From assembly GCA_947581855.1 (NCBI GenBank), contig CANPVZ010000008.1:62001-126000 (forward strand): a stretch of 64,000 nucleotides of DNA. Reading direction: 5' to 3'. Shown here piece by piece: positions 51,480 to 60,178 of this stretch; within the stretch, counting starts at the first letter, position 1; the number at the start of each line of letters is the position of its first letter. The notes under the pieces were generated by a model that saw only the letters and a list, made by a program, of their open reading frames with translations, ran no database searches and was not told the origin of the DNA. Source of the stretch: an uncultured Phocaeicola sp. (GTDB lineage: Bacteria > Bacteroidota > Bacteroidia > Bacteroidales > Bacteroidaceae). Position numbers and translations under genes: made by a program.

Positions 51480-53294
51480 TTATTTCATCGGTTGGATAAG
51501 TCCGGCTTTCGCCTTGATGCTGTCGTTCACCATCGGACCGTTGTTCTCCCATACGTTGCCCGGGCCATTGGCATTTTTCAGGAATTTCTCCCCTTCCGTC
51601 CAATTATCCTTCACGGTAATGAACGAAGAACCCTCGTCGGTATAAAGGTAGAACCAATGATTCGGGTCGTGTGCATAGCCCGGCACATAAATGCTGTGTA
51701 CAACATTCTCTGTTATATAACTTTTCGGCTGCGAACCCAGCGTATAGATACCGGCCGTATCATACATGTGTTTCGCATAATGGTGAATCAGGTTCGCATG
51801 CACCACATTATTGCGCATGCAATTCACACTTTGTGTCCACCCCCAGCCCAAACTGATACCGGTATAGGACACTTCGCTTATTTCGTTATGTTCTATTGTA
51901 ATGTCTGCAACGTAACCGGCACAGATGCCCACGCATCCCCAATCTTCGTTGGAAACATTTGTTATCAGAGAGTTACGTATAGTTTGATGCGTACAAAGTT
52001 CACGACGATCATACGGATCATACGGTTTATGCGTTTCATGTGCTGCGGGAGAGAAACTGCCTACCACGATTCCGTTTCCGGCAATATCCCGAAACAGACA
52101 GCCCTCTACAGTCCCTCCGTGTGTGGCTTCCACATAATCCAAACCGGTAGAGCCTAGATGTTCGAACGTACAACCCGAAAAATCAATATCATCGGCAAAA
52201 CGTACCTGCACTGCTGAGGCAGGACGCCCCAGCCAGCCCTGATTATCCAGCTTATGATTGCGATAGTTACGAATCATTTTAGGATTAATTTTGTAACCGT
52301 CCGTCAGATACATACCTGCCTGCAAAGGAACATGGCCTTGTAAAGAAGGACGCATCCAGGTAGAATGGTTGAAAGTTACATTCTTAAACCGTACGTTTTT
52401 AACCGGATCATCAATTGTTCCTAGCACCTGTACAAGCGTCTCTACTGCCGGTACCACCACTTCTGCGCTGCGCATATCTTCATTTGCCCGCGGATAATAG
52501 TACACTTTACGAGTATCTATATCATGGTACCACTCACCCGGACGGTCGAGCAATTCTTTCGCATTGGTAAGATAGAAAGCCGAATTGTGTCCGTCGGTCG
52601 TTACCATCGGACGCGGCCAAGGATGCTCAAACTGAATACGGCTTTCGGGATCGTGGAAACGAACAGCCGCCGAATCACCTTGTATATCGATGGACTTGAT
52701 ACGCAGATTGGCCACGCACCACATTTCATGCAGCACCATCTCGGCATAAGGCGCATTTTTTATCTTTTTCACCGCCTCTGATGGCACCCAAAGGATACGG
52801 TTTTTCGCATCATTGTTAATAATACGATACATCTTCTCGAAATCTTCCACATCGCGGGCGCGGTCGGCTTTCACCCCGTTCACCCACAGCTGGCGGAAGT
52901 CCAGCGGTCGTCCGTTAAAAGAAGGAACGTCCGCCACCCAAAGCTTTCCTTGTTTCTTCCAACCGGAAAGAATTACTCCTCCACTTATCGAAGAGCCTTT
53001 TTCTCCTTCTATAATAGTAGGAGAATCCGGTGTTCCACTATCTTCCGGACGTATAAATAAAGGTTCGTACACGCCATGTACCCCTTCCATCAAGTGAATG
53101 GTTACTCCGTTTTTCACGCTTTCATCGTTTAATCTGCGCAATTCCCGAGCCTGACGCAAAGCAGCTGTCAACGAAGCCTTTGGAGCACTCTTCGAACCGT
53201 CTCCCGCATCGTTTCCGGCAGGTGACACCCATATATCCGCAGCCGAAAGGCTGACACTCATCGCTAAAAATAATCCTGTAACGATATGTTTCAT
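51480..53294 (-). CDS. Secreted right-handed beta-helix glycosidase, GH141-like
   Basis: The 604-residue product starts at the ATG at 53294 (MKHIVTGLFLAMSVSLSAA, signal peptide); the frame extends to a GTG at 53330 that I discount. It opens IWVSPAGNDAGDGSKSAPKASL, then GTPDSPTIIEGEKGSSISGG, and continues as a parallel beta-helix (repeated segments in VQVRFADDIDFSGCTFEHLG and NSLITNVSNEDWGCVGICAGYV). This matches what I recall of BT1002, a GH141 alpha-L-fucosidase acting on RG-II chain A. A generic pectate-lyase-fold protein is the alternative. It lies 14 bases after the GH127-like gene, within the same operon. Confidence 0.8.
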   Translation of the reverse strand: MKHIVTGLFLAMSVSLSAADIWVSPAGNDAGDGSKSAPKASLTAALRQARELRRLNDESVKNGVTIHLMEGVHGVYEPLFIRPEDSGTPDSPTIIEGEKGSSISGGVILSGWKKQGKLWVADVPSFNGRPLDFRQLWVNGVKADRARDVEDFEKMYRIINNDAKNRILWVPSEAVKKIKNAPYAEMVLHEMWCVANLRIKSIDIQGDSAAVRFHDPESRIQFEHPWPRPMVTTDGHNSAFYLTNAKELLDRPGEWYHDIDTRKVYYYPRANEDMRSAEVVVPAVETLVQVLGTIDDPVKNVRFKNVTFNHSTWMRPSLQGHVPLQAGMYLTDGYKINPKMIRNYRNHKLDNQGWLGRPASAVQVRFADDIDFSGCTFEHLGSTGLDYVEATHGGTVEGCLFRDIAGNGIVVGSFSPAAHETHKPYDPYDRRELCTHQTIRNSLITNVSNEDWGCVGICAGYVADITIEHNEISEVSYTGISLGWGWTQSVNCMRNNVVHANLIHHYAKHMYDTAGIYTLGSQPKSYITENVVHSIYVPGYAHDPNHWFYLYTDEGSSFITVKDNWTEGEKFLKNANGPGNVWENNGPMVNDSIKAKAGLIQPMK

Positions 53295-53308
53295 AGTTTC
53301 AATCGGTT

Positions 53309-55399
53309 TTACTTTGCCAATGGCATCCACACGGTCATTTCCGCCTTACCCCGGTTTCCCCATGCAAAATAAGGAATTAATTGTATCTTCACTTTTTTGT
53401 CGGCCTTGCCCACTTCGCGGTAAAGCGTATTGGTCCACGCTTCGTCTTCAATCAAACGAGCTGTGCCTTCCAGCGCCACCATACGGCTTCCGTCAATCGA
53501 AATTTCTTTGGTGGAAAACTTCATATCCGCAGGAATTAACACATTATCTATTTTCTTGCCGCCTTCGATATCCATGCTTTCCAAGCAATATACCAACGGA
53601 CCGCGCTTCACTACTGTTTGGTTACGAGTTTCCTCTACCAACGGGTTAGACTCCAACAATTTCACTTCCATGTCCATATCGAACTCCACTACATCACCTT
53701 TCTTCCACACACGGTTTACTTCAGCATACGTATTGGGAGCTACCTTTACTTCAACCGGTTCACCGTTCACCTTGACCGTAACTTTGTCGCACCATTCGGG
53801 GATACGCAAATAAAGAGATAAAGCCTGTTTCTTCGGGGCTTCTACAAAAGTCAACTTCACATTGCCGTCATACGGATAGCCTGTTTCCTGTGTTAACGTT
53901 AAAGGCATCTTCTTACCGAAAGAAGTTTTTAATTCGTTCGCGCCATACAGATTACACCAAATGGCATTCTCGCCCACCGTATAAGCATAATTCTGCGCTT
54001 CGCAAATAGTACGTAACGTATTAGGCGGACAGCAGAAACAACTGATATATTCCTGGCGTTCTTTCGGCCAGCGAAGTGTATAAGGGAAGTCGGCACTGAT
54101 ACGCAACGGATTGGTATAGAAATAACGTTTTCCATCCAAGCTTACGCCGCTGAGCACACTGTTATAAAGGGCCGTTTCTACAATTTCGGCATATTTGGCA
54201 TCACCAGTAGTGGCGAGCATACGCCAATTGAAAAGCATATTACCGATATTGGCACAAGTTTCGTTATGAGCAGTGCTGTTCGGCAACTGATAAGCGCGTC
54301 CGTAGCTTTGATGAACTTTCTGAATACTATCCGGTTCATAGCAAGTCCCATCGGGAGAAGTTCCGTCATATAAGGCACCACAGGCACCCGTTACATACAT
54401 CTTGCGGTTTACAATATCGTTCCAGATACTTGTCAGATTCTTCATCAGTTGTTCCTCACCGGTCTCGGCATAGACATCAGCCACACCGGCATACAAATAG
54501 TTGGCGCGCACGGCATGTCCCATAGCGTTATATTGGTCGCGGAAAGGAATACGGTCTTGATTGTCATCGGTACCATTCTCCACCATACCGCGGATATTGA
54601 TTAAGTTTTTGGAAAGTTCAAGATAACGAGGATTTCCTGTCGCACGGTACATCTCCACCACACCCATGTAGTGAGAAGGACAGATGGCATTGCGAGCTAA
54701 CTCGGCCGAAGCTGTTTCATAGAAATGGCATAAGAAATCGGTTGCTTTGATAGCCGCGTCAAACAAGGTACGCTTGCCCGTTGCGCGATAATGAGTGATT
54801 CCGGCCATCATCAAGTGGCCTAAGTTATAAGTTTCAAAGTTAAGACGATTAGCAAAAGCACCTTTTTCATCCTCGGCGCCCACTTTTGTTCCGATTACGG
54901 TCTGTTTCTGTTTGGTATGCGTATCCACGCCGCGGTTTTTCTCGTCAATGATAACCGGAGTGTGAATATAGCCATCTTCCCGTTGGGCTTTCACCACCTG
55001 ATCGATAAACTTATCCATCAATGCATCCAGTTCGGGGTTCTTATTCACAGCATATACCGCAGCTACCGCTTCTAACCATTTATACATATCACCGTCGTGG
55101 AAAGGAGGTCCCCAATGTTCACCCTGACAAGTACCCGCCGCAATCTCAAAATTACGGAAACCATGCGATACATCCGGGTTATTCCATGTGTTCCACATGC
55201 TTTGCAAAGAGGTATTGCTGTATACATTAAAGCGTTCGCCCCAGAATCCGCCGGTCCAACGGACAGCTCCTAAAGGCGTGTTAGCCATCTTGGCATATTC
55301 GCTTTTGCTCATATCCGTCAAACCGTTAGACTGAGCAAAGGTTGATGTGCCGGCTACGCTCGCCGTCACCACTACAAAAGTAAAAAGTTTTTTTATCAT
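53309..55399 (-). CDS. GH127-like glycosidase (RG-II aceric acid or beta-L-arabinofuranoside type)
   Basis: The 696-residue secreted enzyme has a signal peptide (GTSTFAQS) and an (alpha/alpha)6 barrel with the family's active-site features: HNETCANIGNML (Glu380, Cys382) and YISCFCCPPNTLRTI (Cys456, Cys457), corresponding to the zinc ligands and catalytic cysteine of bifidobacterial HypBA1. It is first in the operon behind a good promoter at 55432-55462. GH127 members hydrolyse beta-L-arabinofuranosides, and the RG-II locus member BT1003 was assigned to aceric acid release. Which applies here is not visible. Confidence 0.9.
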   Translation of the reverse strand: MIKKLFTFVVVTASVAGTSTFAQSNGLTDMSKSEYAKMANTPLGAVRWTGGFWGERFNVYSNTSLQSMWNTWNNPDVSHGFRNFEIAAGTCQGEHWGPPFHDGDMYKWLEAVAAVYAVNKNPELDALMDKFIDQVVKAQREDGYIHTPVIIDEKNRGVDTHTKQKQTVIGTKVGAEDEKGAFANRLNFETYNLGHLMMAGITHYRATGKRTLFDAAIKATDFLCHFYETASAELARNAICPSHYMGVVEMYRATGNPRYLELSKNLINIRGMVENGTDDNQDRIPFRDQYNAMGHAVRANYLYAGVADVYAETGEEQLMKNLTSIWNDIVNRKMYVTGACGALYDGTSPDGTCYEPDSIQKVHQSYGRAYQLPNSTAHNETCANIGNMLFNWRMLATTGDAKYAEIVETALYNSVLSGVSLDGKRYFYTNPLRISADFPYTLRWPKERQEYISCFCCPPNTLRTICEAQNYAYTVGENAIWCNLYGANELKTSFGKKMPLTLTQETGYPYDGNVKLTFVEAPKKQALSLYLRIPEWCDKVTVKVNGEPVEVKVAPNTYAEVNRVWKKGDVVEFDMDMEVKLLESNPLVEETRNQTVVKRGPLVYCLESMDIEGGKKIDNVLIPADMKFSTKEISIDGSRMVALEGTARLIEDEAWTNTLYREVGKADKKVKIQLIPYFAWGNRGKAEMTVWMPLAK

Positions 55400-55431
55400 A
55401 GTAATTTGTATTAGTTTCGTAGATTAACGGA

Positions 55432-55462
55432 CAAATATACATTAATTTATAAAAATCCCAAG
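55432..55462 (-). promoter_or_regulatory. Bacteroidetes-type promoter of the large minus-strand operon
   Basis: On the minus strand CTTG (55459-55462) precedes TATATTTG (55432-55439) by 19 bases. Transcription would begin near 55425, giving a leader of about 26 bases. The six genes from 55399 down to 41042 are separated by 26 bases or less, or overlap, consistent with one transcript from this promoter. Confidence 0.7.
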
Positions 55463-55559
55463 TAGGAGTTCAAGAAAACTTTTAATTTTATAAGGAGTTT
55501 TACAATATCTCTACAAGTATTCGTCCGTCAACCTTCTCGAAACCAATTCAAATTACCGG

Positions 55560-56444
55560 TTAATCCATCAGATTAGGTAGGTTTACAGCCTCTTCCCACT
55601 GCGAAAGAGTAAGTGTAGCCAAATCGGCCGGAGTCATGCTTTCGGGTATGCAACGCTGCGCCAAATAGAGGTTCGGCGCACAAGCAATGGTACATCCGAG
55701 ACTACCGTGTTCAACAAAAAGATATTTACATCCAATATAGATTTTATCGTAAATCACTTGCTGGTCTTTTCCCGTCAAAGCAATGCCATATGTCACTTTA
55801 CGCAAAAGCCCGTCCATATATCCGATCATATCGTTTTCGTTATTAGTATCATTGCCGAAAAGGCCCGTATCGTGCCATAGCATCACCGCCGCTACGTCTC
55901 TGTTGTTGGGAATAGCCACTGCCATCACGCTCCACACCCATACCGGTCCATGCGCTTCGATCATTCGGTTACAACCGATCACATGTGCGCCGGGCATTAT
56001 CGGAAAACGCTGTTCATCAACCGTTCCGAACAAACGCTCGGTAGCTTTTAACAAAGGTTTCAAATCATATACAGGAATTTCTCCCGCTCCTTGTTGCGGT
56101 TGTAAATATATAGGTTTCTGCGTATCCAATTCATCGTTCCGCACGAGGTCATATCCCCACAAAGCACCATTCAAACCTATATAATGAGAGCACCCGTGCA
56201 AGTTTACCTGTCCCATATATGCATCATTCCGTGCACAACGCTTATATGCCACGCCTATCTGCGATATCGTATCCAAATTATTTAACGAAACAGAATCCGA
56301 CGACATTTTCAGCGCCACTACATATCCGTTGCCGTTTATCGCTCCGGGATTCATATATCCCATACAGAAATTAGGGTCGCCGCCAATGGCACCTTCCGCT
56401 ACTTTTGCCACATCATAGTGTACATCATAATCCAATTCTTCCAT
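55560..56444 (-). CDS. Pyruvoyl histidine decarboxylase-family protein with altered active site
   Basis: The 294-residue product matches pyruvoyl-dependent histidine decarboxylase along its length: CMGYMNPGAINGNGYVVALK, DAYMGQVNLHGCSHYIGLNG, WGYDLVRNDELDTQKPIY and IPVYDLKPLLKATERLFGT each align with the Lactobacillus 30a enzyme as I remember it. In that enzyme the chain is cut between Ser81 and Ser82, and Ser82 becomes the pyruvoyl group. The ungapped alignment puts Ser86 and His87 at these positions, so the precursor serine is missing. The substrate-side Asp63 and Glu66 align with Lys68 and Ala71. The start at 56444 is preceded by AAGGA four bases upstream, unusual in this window; an ATG at 56456 is also possible. 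There is no signal peptide. It may use another chemistry or substrate, or be non-catalytic. Confidence 0.8.
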   Translation of the reverse strand: MEELDYDVHYDVAKVAEGAIGGDPNFCMGYMNPGAINGNGYVVALKMSSDSVSLNNLDTISQIGVAYKRCARNDAYMGQVNLHGCSHYIGLNGALWGYDLVRNDELDTQKPIYLQPQQGAGEIPVYDLKPLLKATERLFGTVDEQRFPIMPGAHVIGCNRMIEAHGPVWVWSVMAVAIPNNRDVAAVMLWHDTGLFGNDTNNENDMIGYMDGLLRKVTYGIALTGKDQQVIYDKIYIGCKYLFVEHGSLGCTIACAPNLYLAQRCIPESMTPADLATLTLSQWEEAVNLPNLMD

Positions 56445-56546
56445 AATCCTTATCATAAAAAGTTTGTAGGATTTAACAAACAATAAGATAGATGGTTGAA
56501 TGGATTATACTAAAGTTCGTGAAAAGTTCTCACACCAACAGAACGC

Positions 56547-57443
56547 TTAATAGCGAAAAGGCACTCCCATCATCTGCAATAAAAAAGAAGCTTTCCACAT
56601 TACGGCCCAACAGGGAAGTAATCTGCCATCCCAATTGGCTTGAGAATTCCATCTATACAAAATTATCAAAGCGCCCAAAGCACGCGTTTCTTTATGCGAA
56701 AACCAAAAATAGGGAATAGAACGGATAACGGAACGAAAGGAATAGGCTCCGGGAACAATCTGTAAATAGGTAGCCATTAACTTCATAAAAACGGCTTTGT
56801 TTGACCTCTCAACCTTCCAGAACAGGGTCTCGAATTTCTCAAAACCAAACTTTCGAATATAATCCTCCACACATTTCTTATACATTTTCTCGAGAGAAAG
56901 GGAATTGTTATCATTCATCGCTTCCGGATCTTCATCATCTGCCTGCCATTCCTTTCTTATATCCCATAACGAAGGTCCATGATATCCTAAAATGCCAAGA
57001 AGTTCTTTGTCGGAATCACAAGTATAAATATAGGTATTACCATCCATAAAAGAAGCGATGCTCTCTAAGACCTCTCCACACGAAAACAAGGTCTTTCCAT
57101 CCTTTCTGCATTTTTTGAGAATCTTTTCCATCTCTTTCAGAAAACGGGTAAGATGGCAATACGGTTCCGACACAGTGGTGAGTAGAAGCGCCGGATTAAT
57201 CAAAACCAGTTTTCCGGTATCTATCTCACGGAGTTTTAAAAAGGCGACCCATACACAACGCTTTGAATGACGGCTCCATTTACACTCGTAGGCAATATAG
57301 TCGGAAGGATTCCAAAGTTCGTAAAACATATAAGGGCGGGGCTCGGGACGCAATGAAGCGTATATAGGGCCACTCAGAAAGGGACGGTCCATAGCTTCCT
57401 GTATCTGTTTCCGAAAAAGGAAGGAAGCAAAAGGAATCTTCAT
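56547..57443 (-). CDS. Unrecognised protein next to the decarboxylase-like gene
   Basis: I do not recognise this 298-residue protein. It begins MKIPFASFLFRKQIQEAMDR, has no signal peptide, and is rich in aromatic and basic residues, with several cysteines (for example YECKWSRHSKRCVW and LKKCRKDGKTLFSCGEV). An acidic patch (QADDEDPEAMNDNN) lies near the middle, and moderately hydrophobic segments lie near the C-terminus (ALGALIILYRWN; WAVMWKASFLLQMMGVPF). The decarboxylase-like gene begins 102 bases after its stop on the same strand, so they may be co-expressed. In lactobacilli hdcA is followed by a maturation gene hdcB; this protein is larger, precedes the decarboxylase gene, and I see no resemblance strong enough to equate them. 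Confidence 0.7.
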   Translation of the reverse strand: MKIPFASFLFRKQIQEAMDRPFLSGPIYASLRPEPRPYMFYELWNPSDYIAYECKWSRHSKRCVWVAFLKLREIDTGKLVLINPALLLTTVSEPYCHLTRFLKEMEKILKKCRKDGKTLFSCGEVLESIASFMDGNTYIYTCDSDKELLGILGYHGPSLWDIRKEWQADDEDPEAMNDNNSLSLEKMYKKCVEDYIRKFGFEKFETLFWKVERSNKAVFMKLMATYLQIVPGAYSFRSVIRSIPYFWFSHKETRALGALIILYRWNSQANWDGRLLPCWAVMWKASFLLQMMGVPFRY

Positions 57444-57456
57444 AGTAATCTTAAAT

Positions 57457-57720
57457 CTAAACTCTCTCCTGTTCCCTAGTGGAAGTTAAATTTTTAATAA
57501 GAGGCGTGGGAACTATGAATATTACAGAACTGAGGCTCTCGACTGCCCTACTCATCATAATAAACATAGCCCACGCCAATGATATATGAGTATGGTTATA
57601 CCAAGCCCATAACACCGGCGCAAGCATTCTGTTCATTATCCGATGAGTGAAATTGTCGAGATTCCAGTTCTGGATAATATCCTTAACGCTCTCCGTTTGT
57701 CAATAATATACTTCCTGCAT
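57457..57720 (-). pseudogene. Small ORF broken by an in-frame TGA
   Basis: A minus-strand frame starts at the ATG at 57720 (MQEVYY), meets TGA at 57700-57702 (codon 7), and stays open for 80 further codons to TAG at 57457-57459. The open part looks protein-like: QTESVKDIIQNWNLD, MLAPVLWAWYNHTHISLAWAM and SVIFIVPTPLIKNL, with one or two membrane-like segments. It lies 14 bases ahead of the 56547-57443 gene. It may be a gene inactivated by a TGG-to-TGA change, a fragment of a longer lost gene, or a shorter protein starting at an internal ATG (57663 region). I do not recognise the family. The rest of the 57444-57935 gap holds only a possible -7 box. Confidence 0.4.
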
Positions 57721-57731
57721 TGGAAGTGCGA

Positions 57732-57739
57732 CAAAGATA
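57732..57739 (-). promoter_or_regulatory. Possible -7 box upstream of the broken ORF
   Basis: TATCTTTG on the minus strand matches TAnnTTTG in a typical TATATATCTTTGTC setting, but no TTTG lies at the right distance upstream. If used, transcription would start near 57725 and cover the broken ORF, the unrecognised gene and the decarboxylase-like gene. Confidence 0.35.
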
Positions 57740-57935
57740 TATAGAAAAAATCAAAATTCCCATACAATGGGACGTATTTATTCCATAATTGTTCCCTTAC
57801 AGGATTCTTCTTCCATGAGCTAAAAAACAGAGTTCTTTAGCGTTTATACTCAGGGAAAGAAGAACATGACTTGTATGTTTATTGTTGAAAAGCATAGCTC
57901 TTAACCGTCCATATCCTACAATAGCGAAATGTTTT

Positions 57936-58928
57936 TTAAATAAAATAACTTCGGCAAAGAGGCTGCGTGCTGCATCTTAAAGAACCGCCCAGACTCCGGG
58001 AAATTTGGAAATCCACTAATTCCACATGTATGTTGCGCTTTTCCAACTCCCCGACTAACTGCTCAAACGCCGGGTCTGTGATATAGACCTGTTCATTGAC
58101 AGGAAGTCCGTTGACAGCCAGATGGGCTACATCCTGATACGAAACGGAGATTCTGTCCCAGTTTTTCAGGGGCTCGGGAACACCGTTCAGCATGGCCTCC
58201 TCACAAATAATCATTAATCCTTCGCGTACAAGACTCAAAGCACAATCCAAATGGAGTACGTCTTCCCTCAACGGGACTTCAATAACGCGATAATCCCAAT
58301 GAGACAGATAAGATTTGAGCCAAAGAAAACCGTTGTGATTGGACGCAAGTCCGGAATTACCCACAAACACAGTTTTCCCCCAAATAAGAATATCGCCACC
58401 TTCCAAAAAAGGTCCCGCTTCGGAATCTATACCTGTAGCCATATCGGCTTGTGGAACAGATACATAGAAAGCATCGCTCACAGAAGTTTCCTGCATCAAA
58501 ATATCCCGAACAGGCCATATTTCGTTTCTGCGGTGGAAAAAGTGCAAAGAGCCCTCAATTACGGAAGAACCAATGGTAAAGAAAGGATCCCTCACAAAGA
58601 AATTAGAACATCCGCATTCTTTGTTGAATTCTTTTTCATAATCGGTAAGCAAACGCGGGCGCAAAACTCGCACGCCGTATTTCTCCAGAATCGTTTTCAG
58701 ATTTTCCCTCTCCTGCTCCCATTGCCGCTGCCGCTCCGGAAAAAGATCCTTGTAATTCTTACCGGCAATATCCACGCCTTCATATAAATCGAGAATTTCT
58801 TCCGGTAAAAAATCATAGTCGCCTCCATTATCTTTTTCATGGGGAAACACAAGCTCCGATTGGGTTAAAACAACCGTCCTCAACGGAGCGAACTCGCTTT
58901 CAACATATATAGTCTGAACTTTATCCAT
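57936..58928 (-). CDS. Amidinotransferase/deiminase-family (guanidino-group modifying) enzyme
   Basis: The 330-residue protein has the active-site pattern of the GME superfamily that includes glycine/inosamine amidinotransferases, arginine deiminase and DDAH: SNFFVRDPFFTIG, GPFLEGGDILIWG (Glu176, Asp179), DVLHLDCALSLV (His226) and a C-terminal GGSLRCSTQPL with the nucleophile Cys319. These enzymes form a covalent amidino-cysteine from arginine or a related guanidine and pass it to an amine or water. The donor and acceptor are not predictable. There is no signal peptide. The gene follows the EamA exporter gene by 86 bases and may share its transcript. Confidence 0.85.
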   Translation of the reverse strand: MDKVQTIYVESEFAPLRTVVLTQSELVFPHEKDNGGDYDFLPEEILDLYEGVDIAGKNYKDLFPERQRQWEQERENLKTILEKYGVRVLRPRLLTDYEKEFNKECGCSNFFVRDPFFTIGSSVIEGSLHFFHRRNEIWPVRDILMQETSVSDAFYVSVPQADMATGIDSEAGPFLEGGDILIWGKTVFVGNSGLASNHNGFLWLKSYLSHWDYRVIEVPLREDVLHLDCALSLVREGLMIICEEAMLNGVPEPLKNWDRISVSYQDVAHLAVNGLPVNEQVYITDPAFEQLVGELEKRNIHVELVDFQISRSLGGSLRCSTQPLCRSYFI

Positions 58929-59014
58929 AATCTTATCTTAACAAAATCTCCGTACAAACTGTTTTTATGAGCAGAGTTTCGAACATACAAGTATACATAT
59001 CCTCACCGCACTTT

Positions 59015-59965
59015 TCACTTGGCAGAGCGATGCCTTTTGAAGCCTTTTAACGGCAATTTGGGGAAGAGTTTCCGAAAACGAATTAAATAAGAGGTTATGC
59101 CGCCGCCAGCTATTACAAACGTTACCGCTACAATAATCATTACCAACCCCACGCTTTCCCGGAGTGTCAGCACTTCGCCGAACACCGACACACCGAAGAT
59201 GATAGCCGTAACAGGTTCTAAGGCGCCTAATATAGCCGTAGGGGTAGAACCGATGTATTGAATGGCGCTGGTAGTACATAAAAAGGAAATGGCTGTAGGG
59301 AACACCGCCAAAGCTATCAGATTGCCCCACAAATACCATTCGTCCGGTACGGTAAGTTCGCTACTTGTATATAAGCGGACAATGAAAAGCGACAATCCGA
59401 AAAGCAGCACATAGAAAGTGACTTTCAGCGTAGCAATGTTTTTCAGAATCGGCTGATTGACGCCCACAATGTAAATGGCATACGAAAGGGCGGATACAAG
59501 CACCAACAAGGTACCGGTCAGACTGAGAGTGCTACCGTCTGCCGTTTTATAGAGCAAACCGATACCCGCCAAAGCCAGCACCATACAAACGATGGTCTGC
59601 AAAGGAAGTTTCTCCTTATAAGCAACAGCCATAATGACTGCAACCATAATAGGATAAACAAACAGAATGGTAGAGGCAATGCCCGCGCCCATATAATTAT
59701 AGCTTAGAAAAAGGGTAAGAGATGAAAGAGACACAAGCACTCCCATCACTACTAAAGGCAATATTTCCCGCCTGTTCAGTTTAAACGATCGTCCCCTTGC
59801 CTTCAACATAATCCCTAACAAAGGTATAGCGAACAAATAACGGAAAAAGAGTACCGAATCGGGATTCATACCTGCCTTGTACAAAGGGAGTGCAAAAAGA
59901 GGGTTCATTCCATAAGTTGCTGCCGCAATAGAACCTAACAAATATCCTTTGGCTTTTACATTCAT
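59015..59965 (-). CDS. EamA-family drug/metabolite exporter
   Basis: The 316-residue product has ten hydrophobic segments in two EamA halves, with a family-typical GAGIASTILFVYPIMVAVIM in the first half and SFLCTTSAIQYIGSTPTAILGALEPVTAIIFGV in the second. It is an inner-membrane transporter, usually an exporter of amino acids, amines or small metabolites. I place the start at the ATG at 59965 rather than at the in-frame ATG at 60046, because a promoter with its -7 box at 59989-59996 lies between them and the N-terminus then begins directly before TM1. Its neighbours suggest an amine or guanidine cargo, but this is inference. Confidence 0.88.
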   Translation of the reverse strand: MNVKAKGYLLGSIAAATYGMNPLFALPLYKAGMNPDSVLFFRYLFAIPLLGIMLKARGRSFKLNRREILPLVVMGVLVSLSSLTLFLSYNYMGAGIASTILFVYPIMVAVIMAVAYKEKLPLQTIVCMVLALAGIGLLYKTADGSTLSLTGTLLVLVSALSYAIYIVGVNQPILKNIATLKVTFYVLLFGLSLFIVRLYTSSELTVPDEWYLWGNLIALAVFPTAISFLCTTSAIQYIGSTPTAILGALEPVTAIIFGVSVFGEVLTLRESVGLVMIIVAVTFVIAGGGITSYLIRFRKLFPKLPLKGFKRHRSAK

Positions 59966-59988
59966 AAGTCGATTCTTTAAAAATGGTG

Positions 59989-60022
59989 CAAAGGTAACAC
60001 TTGAAACGAAAAGAGTTTCAAA
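59989..60022 (-). promoter_or_regulatory. Promoter of the EamA gene with an inverted repeat between its boxes
   Basis: On the minus strand TTTG (60019-60022) precedes TACCTTTG (59989-59996) by 22 bases. Between them lies a perfect dyad TTGAAAC-N7-GTTTCAA (60001-60021), which overlaps the -33 box and may be an operator. Transcription would start near 59982, about 17 bases before the ATG at 59965. Confidence 0.65.
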
Positions 60023-60090
60023 AAAGTGCAAATTATTCAGTTTCATTCAGCATAGGGAGGGCTTCATCCGCTACAGGGCGTGAAGCGGCG

Positions 60091-60178
60091 CTGTGTACAT
60101 CATGAGGTAAAGCTGTCTACATTACGAGCTAGAACTATCTACGTCGTGAAGTAAAGCAGCCTGCGTTACGGGGTTACG
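60091..60178. repeat. 22-bp tandem repeat array, four units (locus 3 of 3)
   Basis: Four abutting 22-base units start at 60091, 60113, 60135 and 60157, each with a CTrTCTACrTyryGA-like core that matches the arrays at 16605-16748 and 40881-40950. A more diverged unit may precede them at about 60069. They lie upstream of the EamA promoter. Confidence 0.8.

Noticed and set aside
57700..57702. TGA as a selenocysteine codon in the broken ORF
   Set aside because: I see no SECIS-like hairpin directly downstream, no Sec machinery in the window, and no selenoprotein family resemblance; a nonsense mutation or a wrong start is simpler.
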